Assembly: GCF_001552135.1 (NCBI RefSeq)
Contig: NZ_BCQP01000019.1
Span: forward strand, 1-64,000
Length of the DNA stretch: 64,000 bases
DNA from: Actinomadura chibensis NBRC 106107
GTDB lineage: Bacteria > Actinomycetota > Actinomycetes > Streptosporangiales > Streptosporangiaceae
Direction of reading: 5' to 3'
In this document: positions 26,614 to 34,600 of the stretch, in pieces
Numbering within the stretch: the first letter of the stretch is position 1
Layout of the letters: each line of letters begins with the position of its first letter
Program-made: the position numbers and the translations under genes
Notes under the pieces: generated by a model
Told to the model about the DNA's origin: nothing
Database searches by the model: none
What the model saw: the letters and a program-made list of their open reading frames with translations, nothing else

Positions 26614-27804
26614 TCACTCGACGGTGTAGCGGAACGCCGCGGCCGCCCGGCCCTGCGCGGCGCGCAGGGCCGGGAGGTCGGGGGCGCTGAGCAGCACCTC
26701 CGCGTAGAAGTTCTCCCGGTTCAGGCTCGTGACCTCGAAGCCGTCCGACTCGTAGCCGAACACCACGCCGTCGATCTCGCGCAGCTCCGACAGCGCCGTC
26801 GCCCCGGTCACCCGGCCGCTCTCGTGGATCTCGAACGGCAGGAGGCCGTAGAGGCGCTCGCTCTGCGCGATCCCGGAGCAGTCCATGGCGTAGCGGTCGT
26901 CGAGGGCCATGCGGATCGCCTCCCAGAACGGGTCCACCCCGCACGAGTGCAGGACGGCGGTCCGGTGCAGCCCGCCGCCGGGACGCGGGTTGATCTCCAG
27001 CAGCTCCGTCCGGCCGGACGGCAGCGTGCGCCCCTCCACGTGCAGCCACAGCCCGCGCAGCGGGAGGCTCGCGCAGAGCGCGCTCACCGTCCCCGCCAGC
27101 GCCGTCACGGCCCGCCTGACCTCGGGGGTCTGGGGCGGCGCGACGCGGAGTCCGGCGTCGTGGTGCCGGTCCTCGTCGTGGTCGGGCTTCTCCACGGCGA
27201 ACAGGGGGGTGTAGCGGCCGTCGACGACCGGGCCGTCCACCGAGAACTCGATGCCGTCCAGGTACTCCTCGACGATCACCTCGAAGCCGGGGCCCTCGGC
27301 GCGGGCGAGCGCCCGCAGGTGCGCGTCCAGATCGGCGGGGGAGTCGACCCGGCGGACCAGGCGGGACGCGCCCGAGTCCCGGGCGGGCTTGGCGATCGCG
27401 GGGTACGGGCCGTCCCACGGCACGCCGGACGCGGGGCCGCCCGCGAAGCGCATCGAGGACAGCCCGAGCCGCCGCGCCTCCTCCCGCACCAGGGTCTTGG
27501 ACGCGAGCGCCGCCCGCCCGTCGCCGCCGCCGGGCAGCCCGAAGCGCCGGGCCAGCTCGACCTGCCGCCCGATCAGCGACTCGACCATGTTGACGACGCC
27601 CGCCGGACGCGGCACCGCGCGCCGCACCGCCCCGGCGACGTCGCCGTCCCAGTCGACGAGGACGTGACCGGAGCAGCGGTCGCGGTTCGGGTCGTCCGGC
27701 CGCTCGGACACGAGGACCGGACGCTCGCCCATCGCCGCCAGCAGCTCTGCGACCTGCCGGACGCCGCCCGCGCCGCGCCGGGACAGGACCAGGACGTCAC
27801 CCAT
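26614..27804 (-). CDS. ATP-grasp ligase at the 3' end of the NRPS operon
   Basis: 396 residues with the ATP-grasp plan: an N-terminal pre-grasp domain (VLVLSRRGAGGV), ALASKTLVREEARRLGL (about 105), the ATP-binding PAIAKPARDSGASRLV (about 135) and the Mg-binding ELLEINPRPGGG (about 270). These enzymes activate a carboxylate as acyl-phosphate and join it to an amine. The C-terminal third departs from common carboxylases. It overlaps the A-PCP gene by 8 nt and ends the operon. Likely role: peptide or amino-acid ligation in making the cluster product, or self-resistance by conjugation. Confidence 0.83.
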   Translation of the reverse strand: MGDVLVLSRRGAGGVRQVAELLAAMGERPVLVSERPDDPNRDRCSGHVLVDWDGDVAGAVRRAVPRPAGVVNMVESLIGRQVELARRFGLPGGGDGRAALASKTLVREEARRLGLSSMRFAGGPASGVPWDGPYPAIAKPARDSGASRLVRRVDSPADLDAHLRALARAEGPGFEVIVEEYLDGIEFSVDGPVVDGRYTPLFAVEKPDHDEDRHHDAGLRVAPPQTPEVRRAVTALAGTVSALCASLPLRGLWLHVEGRTLPSGRTELLEINPRPGGGLHRTAVLHSCGVDPFWEAIRMALDDRYAMDCSGIAQSERLYGLLPFEIHESGRVTGATALSELREIDGVVFGYESDGFEVTSLNRENFYAEVLLSAPDLPALRAAQGRAAAAFRYTVE

Positions 27805-29521
27805 CCCGGCCCCCGAGGATCGCCCGGACGGTCCGCTTCCGCAGCACGTCGGCCAGCGTGATCGAGAGCCCGTCCCGGCGGGCCCGGCTGACCAGCCGCG
27901 CCGCCGCGAAGCTGGTGCCGCCGAGCGCGACGAAGTCGTCGTCGATCCCGACCGTCGCCGCGCCGGTGAGGTCGGCGAACAACCGGCACAGCGCCTCCTC
28001 CTCCGGGCTCCGCGCCGCCGCGGACGACCCCTCGGACGACCCGGCGGACGGCTCCGGCAGCGCGTCCCGGTCGAGCTTGCCGTTGGCGGTCAGCGGCAGC
28101 TCCGCCACCGGGACGAACGCCGCCGGGATCATGTACTCGGGCAGCCGCGCCGCGAGGTGCGCGCGCAGCCGTCCCGCCTCGAACCCGGCGGCGGGCACGA
28201 CGTAGGCGACCAGCCGGTCGTTCCCGCCGCCGGCGGCCACGACCGCCGCGTTCGCGGCGAGCCCGCCGCCGGTGATCGCCGCCGCGATCTCGCCCGGTTC
28301 GACCCGGTAGCCGTTGATCTTGACCTGGTCGTCCAGGCGGCCGAGGAACTCAAGGACGCCGCCGGGCGTCGCGCGGACGAGGTCGCCCGTCCGGTAGAGC
28401 CGCCCGCGCGTCACGTCGTGGACGAACTTCGCGCGGGTCAGGTCGGGCCGTCCGAGATACCCGCGCGCCAGCTGCGCGCCTCCGATGTAGAGCTCTCCCT
28501 CCCGCGCGGGGCGCATGCGCTCGTCGAGGACGTACAGCCGCGTCCCCTCCACCGCCGTGCCGATCGGCACGGCCCCCGCCGGAGCCGCGTCCCCCGGGTG
28601 GACGGTGTGGACGCAGCACCCGACCGTCGCCTCGGTCGGCCCGTACTCGTTCACGACCGTCACGTCCGGGTGGTCGGCGCGCCACCGGTCCAGGGCGGGC
28701 CCGAGCAGCGCCTCCCCGCCGACGACGAGCAGCTCGGTCGGGGCGTAGCTCTCCGGCAGCTCCCGCAGCAGCGCGAGGTGCGACGGCGTGACCTTCAGGA
28801 ACGTCGGACGCAGCGCGGACGGCAGCGACTCCTCGCCCGCCGCCGCCGCGCGCAGGTCGGCCAGCACCACCGTGCCGCCCGTCAGCAGCGGCGCGTACAG
28901 GCTGGTCACGGCCATGTCGAAGGAGACCGACGAGTGCAGGAGCGTCCGTCCGGCGACCGCGGGATAGGCCGTCACCGCGTGCTCCAGGTAGCGGCCGAGC
29001 GCGCGGTGCTCGATCACGACGCCCTTCGGCGCGCCGGTCGAGCCGGAGGTGTAGATGACGTAGGCGGTGTCGGCCGCGTCCAGCGGACGGGTCCGGTCGG
29101 CGTCGGTCGGCGGCGTCGCCGGGCCGTCCGCCGCGTCGCGGACGGGGACGACCTCGACCGCCGCCTCGGTGCCGTCCGCCGCGACCAGGAGCGAGGCGGC
29201 CGAGTCGGCGAGGATGTGCCGCACCCGCCCGGCCGGGTCGTCGGCCGCGATCGGGACGTACCCCGCGCCCGACTTCAGCACCGCCAGCAGCGCGACGACG
29301 AGGTCGGGCGAGCGGTCCAGCATGACCGCGACGAGGCGGCCGGGCCCGGCGCCGCGCCGGATCAGCCGGTGCGCCAGCCGGTTCGCCCGGGCCTCCAGCT
29401 CGGCGTAGCCGAGCCGGACGTCGCCGTGCGCCACGGCCGGGGCGCCGGGCGTCCGCGCCGCCTGCTCCTCGAAGCGCGCCGGGAGCGGCAGGCCGGACAG
29501 GGGAGGGGTCTCAACGCTCAT
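27797..29521 (-). CDS. Stand-alone NRPS A-PCP protein, Asn-like pocket
   Basis: 574 residues: a full adenylation domain (A3 YTSGSTGAPKG about 157-167, EYGPTEATV, YRTGD, NGYRVEPGEI and the A10 lysine in NGKLDRDALPEP) followed by one carrier domain whose phosphopantetheine Ser lies in LGGTSF (about 532). Pocket residues read D-M-T-K-V-G-E-V-G-(K). That differs from the common Asn code DLTKVGEVGK only at the second position, so Asn is predicted. It has no condensation domain, so the loaded residue must be handed over in trans, probably after modification by the hydroxylase. It overlaps the hydrolase gene by 11 nt and the ATP-grasp gene by 8 nt. Confidence 0.88.
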   Translation of the reverse strand: MSVETPPLSGLPLPARFEEQAARTPGAPAVAHGDVRLGYAELEARANRLAHRLIRRGAGPGRLVAVMLDRSPDLVVALLAVLKSGAGYVPIAADDPAGRVRHILADSAASLLVAADGTEAAVEVVPVRDAADGPATPPTDADRTRPLDAADTAYVIYTSGSTGAPKGVVIEHRALGRYLEHAVTAYPAVAGRTLLHSSVSFDMAVTSLYAPLLTGGTVVLADLRAAAAGEESLPSALRPTFLKVTPSHLALLRELPESYAPTELLVVGGEALLGPALDRWRADHPDVTVVNEYGPTEATVGCCVHTVHPGDAAPAGAVPIGTAVEGTRLYVLDERMRPAREGELYIGGAQLARGYLGRPDLTRAKFVHDVTRGRLYRTGDLVRATPGGVLEFLGRLDDQVKINGYRVEPGEIAAAITGGGLAANAAVVAAGGGNDRLVAYVVPAAGFEAGRLRAHLAARLPEYMIPAAFVPVAELPLTANGKLDRDALPEPSAGSSEGSSAAARSPEEEALCRLFADLTGAATVGIDDDFVALGGTSFAAARLVSRARRDGLSITLADVLRKRTVRAILGGRDG

Positions 29522-30356
29522 GATCGGGAAGCACCACCTTCGGCCGGGCGCTCCGCGCGCCCGTGATCAGTTCGCGGGCGGCCGCCGCGACCTCGGGGCT
29601 GCGCAGCAGCTCCGCGCGGCTCAGCTCGAACACGGTCTCGGCGGCGGTGAACCCGCTGCCGGCCTGCTCCCGCGCGGTCAGCGCCGCCGCCCCGGCCCAG
29701 CCGGGCCGGTACCCGAGGGCGCGCGCGGCGGCGAGGTAGCGGACGTAGGACTGGAACAGCCGGGTCAGCTGCTCGCCCACCTCCGCGTCGATGCCGAACC
29801 GCTCGAACGCGACGGCGCTGGACTCCAGGTACAGCGCCACGTACCGCGCGCTCAGCGCGTCGAAGTCCGAGCCCGCCTCGGCGCGGGCCCGCCGCGCGCG
29901 TTCGCGCAGGTCGGCGCGTTCGTCGTCGGCCAGGATCGTCATGCCCTCGACGATCCCGGTGAAGTCGCGGTCGAGCGTGTCCACGGTCGGCTCGCCGGGG
30001 TTGAACAGGATCACCGGGGGCCGGTCGCCGCGCCGCGCCGCGATCGCGTCGGCGAGCGCCGACGCGAAGACGCCGCCCGCGCAGTACCCGAGCACGGCGC
30101 GCACGTCCGCGCCGTCGCCGCCGGGCAGGCCGAGCCACCACTCCAGGTAGTGCTCCGGCGGCGTGCCGGGCAGGTGCTCGTCGGGCGGCGGGACCGCCTG
30201 CCACACCTCGGGGACGTCCGGCAGCAGCCGGACCAGGTCGCGGAACGTGGCCTCGCGCCGTCCGCTGCCGTCGAAGTCCACGGCGAGGACGACCGCGCCG
30301 CCCGCGCCCGGCGCGCCGATGCGGGTCCAGGCGGGGATGTCGGTGTCGGGATTCAT
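29511..30356 (-). CDS. Alpha/beta-hydrolase-like protein with Cys nucleophile
   Basis: 281 residues. The fold resembles type II thioesterases, but the nucleophile elbow reads GYCAGG (Cys92) instead of GxSxG. A candidate acid lies in FNPGEPTVDTL. I cannot find the usual C-terminal catalytic His; only DHER at the very end. Inside an NRPS operon, a Cys elbow suggests acyl transfer or release of an intermediate rather than plain hydrolysis. The start lies 9 nt after the MFS stop; the end overlaps the A-PCP gene. Confidence 0.68.
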   Translation of the reverse strand: MNPDTDIPAWTRIGAPGAGGAVVLAVDFDGSGRREATFRDLVRLLPDVPEVWQAVPPPDEHLPGTPPEHYLEWWLGLPGGDGADVRAVLGYCAGGVFASALADAIAARRGDRPPVILFNPGEPTVDTLDRDFTGIVEGMTILADDERADLRERARRARAEAGSDFDALSARYVALYLESSAVAFERFGIDAEVGEQLTRLFQSYVRYLAAARALGYRPGWAGAAALTAREQAGSGFTAAETVFELSRAELLRSPEVAAAARELITGARSARPKVVLPDHER

Positions 30357-30365
30357 CGCCGCCCC

Positions 30366-31628
30366 TCAGGCCGAGACGGGTTCGCCGGCGGACTCGGACG
30401 TGGTCAGGCCCAGCTCCTCCGAGAAGGAGGTGCGGCGGAACCGCAGCGCGATGAACACGCCGGGCAGCGCCGCGCAGGCCGTCATGATCGCCACCAGCGG
30501 CCCGTACATCCCGGCGGCGAGCATGGGACCGGCGATCGCCGAGCCCGCCGGGGACGTGCTGTTCATCAGCGTCCGCATGAAGGTCATCATCCGGCCGCGC
30601 ATCTCGGCGGGGATCCGCGCGACCCTGATCACCTGCGACGACACCGTCATCGGCGTGGAGAACATGCTGCAGATCGCGACCGCGAGCAGCACCGGCCACA
30701 GGTGCGGCAGGAAGAGCAGCAGCAGCCCGGCCCCGGCGACGATCTGGAACAGGCCGATGTTGCGCATCTGCTTGTCCTTGGGCTTGACGGCCCCGGCGAC
30801 CAGCGAGCCGATCAGCCCGGCGCCGTTCGCCACCCCGAGGATCAGCCCGAGGGTGGTGGCGCCGCCGTCCACGTGGTTCACCGCGATCCACGGCTGCGTC
30901 ACCCGCAGCATCCCGATCGCCGCGTTGAACAGCGCGAAGCTGACGGTGATGCTGACCAGCACGTTGTCGCGCTTCAGCAGCCGGAACACCGGGCCCCAGC
31001 CGAAGCTCTCCAGGATCTTCTTCGGCGACTCGGTCCGCTCCGGCCGGGCCAGCCGCGCCCGCATCGCGAGCACGCACACCGCGAAGAACAGGTAGGTCCC
31101 CGCGTCGAAGATCAGCACGGCGGGCGCGCCCCAGGCGGCGATCATGATGCCGCCGAGCGCCGGGCCGGACATCTGCGCGACGTTGTAGGCGATCGACTCC
31201 AGCGCCGCCGACGTGTGGATCATGTCCTGCGGGACGAGGTCCGGCACGATCGCCGGGACGGTCCCGAGCGGCACGATCTTCAGCAGGCCGTAGACGCCCG
31301 CGACGACGCACAGATGCCACAGCGCCACCGAGCCGAACGCGTCCGCGACCGGGATCGTCGCGACGACGACCGCGCGCAGCAGGCAGTCGACGACGAGGAC
31401 GACGCGGCGGGAGAAGCGGTCGATCAGCGGGCCGATGAACGTCCCGCCGAGGATGACCGGCAGCGTGTAGCAGACGCTCAGCACGCCGACCGCCGCGGCG
31501 CCGCCGGACAGGATCGCCATCCAGGCGAGCGCCGTCCAGGTCGCGCCGTCGCCGAGCAGGTTCACGACCGACCCGGACCAGATCAGCCGGTAGTCGCGGT
31601 AGCGGAGGACCTTGATGTAATCCCTCAT
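30366..31628 (-). CDS. MFS exporter of the NRPS cluster
   Basis: 420 residues with about 12 hydrophobic segments, related to the enterobactin-exporter (EntS)/MFS-3 type by its N-terminus (YRDYRLIWSGSVVNLLGDG) and GPLIDRFSRR loop. The ATG overlaps the stop of the upstream NRPS by 4 nt, so it is made together with the synthetase; it is the likely exporter of the peptide and a self-protection device. The open frame continues far upstream inside the NRPS in another frame; that part is not real. Confidence 0.9.
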   Translation of the reverse strand: MRDYIKVLRYRDYRLIWSGSVVNLLGDGATWTALAWMAILSGGAAAVGVLSVCYTLPVILGGTFIGPLIDRFSRRVVLVVDCLLRAVVVATIPVADAFGSVALWHLCVVAGVYGLLKIVPLGTVPAIVPDLVPQDMIHTSAALESIAYNVAQMSGPALGGIMIAAWGAPAVLIFDAGTYLFFAVCVLAMRARLARPERTESPKKILESFGWGPVFRLLKRDNVLVSITVSFALFNAAIGMLRVTQPWIAVNHVDGGATTLGLILGVANGAGLIGSLVAGAVKPKDKQMRNIGLFQIVAGAGLLLLFLPHLWPVLLAVAICSMFSTPMTVSSQVIRVARIPAEMRGRMMTFMRTLMNSTSPAGSAIAGPMLAAGMYGPLVAIMTACAALPGVFIALRFRRTSFSEELGLTTSESAGEPVSA

Positions 31629-34600
31629 CGGACTTCCTCGGTGGTGGTGCGTACGGGGGACTCGGTGAGCGCGTCGCGGACCAGCCCGGCGACGTCGGCG
31701 GCGCGGGTGCGGACGAAGTAGTGGCCGCCGTGGTCGAGTTCGTGCAGCCGGACGTCGGCGGCGACGCGGCCCCAGTCGCGCCACTTCTCCGGGTATTCGG
31801 CGACGACCACGTCGTCCTTGGCGCAGACGACGGTGAACGGCGCCCTGACCTTCACGGGGGCGGGCTCGCCGTGGGCGTCCAGGTTGTACTGGTGGCCGGA
31901 CTCGACGTCGTGCCGGAACAGGCGGCTGATGAACCCCGCCTGGTCGGGGTCGAGGCCGTCCGCGTGGGTGAACCCGGCCCGCTCGGTCAGCCACTGGACG
32001 ATCTCGGCGTCCGTCATGGTGCGGGCCAGCTCCATCGCCGCGTGCAGGTTCTCCACGCGCAGGAACAGCTTCGCGCCGACGAACACGTGCCGCAGGTCCG
32101 CGCCGCGCTCCTCCAGCAGGCGTCCGACCTCGACCGTGGGCGACGCGCCGCCGCACTGGCCCCAGAGCACGATCGGGCCGGATACCGTCGCGAGGATCTC
32201 GTCGGCGATCGCGCGGGCGGCGGTGCGGACGTCCTGGAACGGCTCGCCGGGACGCTGCGGGTCGTGCCCCGGCAGTTCGACGGCGTGCAGCGCGACCCCG
32301 GGCGCGTGCCGGGCCACCGCGTCGGCCAGCGGCAGGTAGTTGACCGCGTGCCCGGCCGCGTAGGGGAAGCACACGAGCGTCCCCGCGGCGGTGCCGGACG
32401 CGGCCGTCAGGAGCCGCAGCCGGGACGGCGCCCGCTCCGGCGACTCGGCCGCCGCGCCGTCGATCACCTCGGCCAGCTCGGACAGCCGGGGGTGCCGCAT
32501 GACGTCGATCAGCCGCGCCCTGCCGCGCAGGTCCATGACCACGCGCAGCGCGGCGAGCGAGTTGCCGCCGAGCGCGAAGAACGCGTCGTTGGCGCTGATC
32601 CGCTCGACCGGTATCCCGAGGACGCGCGCCCACACGTCCGCGATGGCGCGCTCGGTGGGCGTGGCCGGGGCGGCGAACTCGGCGGCGTCCGGCGCCGGGG
32701 CCGGGGCGTCCGGGACGGGGTCGGCGGCGCGCTCCAGCACGCCGTCGAACGTCCAGCGGCCCCGGCGGCCGGTCGGTTCGAGCGCGGCCCCCGCCCGCCA
32801 CGGGTCGGCCTTCCCGCCGGGACGCTCCGGACGGGACGCGACGATCTCGCCCTCCGTCCCGACCGGGGCGGGCAGGCCGAACGCGTCCAGCACGTAGACC
32901 CTGTCCTCGGACGACGACGGCCACTCGTCCACCACGAGCGCGAGTTCCGCGTCGTCGAGGAGCGTCTGCTCGCCGTAGCGGGCGAGCGGGTCGCGGGTCA
33001 TCAGGTCCAGGGCGCGCAGGTAGTACCCGCCGAGCCGGTCGGCCTGCTCCGCGCCGATGACGTTCGCGTAGTAGTGCAGGCTCAGCCGGATGTTGTCGTG
33101 GAAGAAATGCCGCGAGAACTCCGCCCTGAGCACGAATTCGGTCTCGGCCTGCACCTGGACGTTCAGCAGGTCGAACTCGGGAAGCCGCTTCAGTTCCTTG
33201 AGGGAGTAGAAGTGGGTGAAGTTGAACGTCGTCTCGAACAGCCCCTCCTGCGTCGCGAGGTCCTGCTTCATCCGCGCCATCGGGTAGCGGCGGTGCGGCA
33301 GGAAGTCGATCTCGGCCCGGTAGACGTCGCGGACCAGGTCCTCCCAGGTGCGGTCGTCCAGCCGGATCCGGAACGGGACGGTGTTCAGGAACATCCCGAT
33401 CGCGCGGTCGGCCCCCTCCAGCTCGGGGCGTCCGCTGTGCTCGTAGCCGGTCATCACGTCGGGGTCGCCGCCGACCATTCCGAGCACCCGCAGATGCGCG
33501 GCCATCAGCACGTTCTTCACCGGCACCGACAGCCGCTCCGCCAGCCCGACGATCCGGTCCGACAGTTCCAGCGGGATGTCGAAATGGCTCATCACGACGG
33601 AGAACTCGCTGCCGGACGGCATCGACGCCGGGACGGTCGTGCGCGGCCGGTCCGCGAGGACACCGGCCCAGAAGTCCTTGTCCTCGGAAGAGGCCAGCGC
33701 CCGCCGCTCCAGCCCGAGGAAATTGCGGGAATGGTTGTCGCGCAGCCCCGGCTCGACCCCCTGCCCCGCCCGCAGCCGGTAGTAGAGGTCGAACACCTCC
33801 GCGTGGACGAGGTTGATGCTCCACCCGTCGAGCGTCGAATTGTGCAGGCTGATGTTGTAGCGGTAGAGGTTCTCGCCCAGCACCTGCACGTAGAGGCGGA
33901 TCAGGGTGCTCGGGACGCTCCAGTCGAACGCCCGCTCCTTCTCGGTGACGAGCCAGGTGTCGTACCAGTTCTGCTGCTCGTCGGCGGACATCCCGCGCAG
34001 GTCCGTCACCTCAAGGGGGAGCGGCACGTCGCGGTGCACGACCTGGAGGTACTCCGAGTACCCGTCCAGGTGGTAGGTGGTGCGCAGGATGGGGTTGCGG
34101 CGCACCAGGATCCCGACCGCCTCGGCGAACACGTCCGCGTCGAACGGGCTCTGGATCAGGTAGCTGATGATGTCGTGGTAGTGCGCCGTGCCGCGCATGA
34201 TCTCGCTCTGGAAGATCAGCCCGGCCTGGAGCATGGACAGCGGGTAGGCGTCCTCGGCGTCGGCGGGGAGCCGGGCCCGATCGTCCTCGGAGATCAGCGA
34301 GAACGGCGCGGACCGGTGGTGCTCCGGCTCCTCGTCGTCGGTGCGGGCGTCCAGGTGGGCGGCGAGCGACTCGACGGTCGGGTGCTGGAACAGCTCCTGG
34401 AAGGTGAAGCTCAGCCCGCGCTCGCGCGCCTTGCCGAGCACCACGACGAAGTGGATGGAGTCGCCGCCGACCGCGAAGAAGTTGTCGCGGGCGTCCACCT
34501 CGTCCAGGCCGAGGACGTCGCGCCAGATCGCGGCGAGCTCGGCCTCGGTGCCCGCGCGCGGCGCGGCGTGCCCGGCGAACGCCGACGCCTTCGCGGGCGG

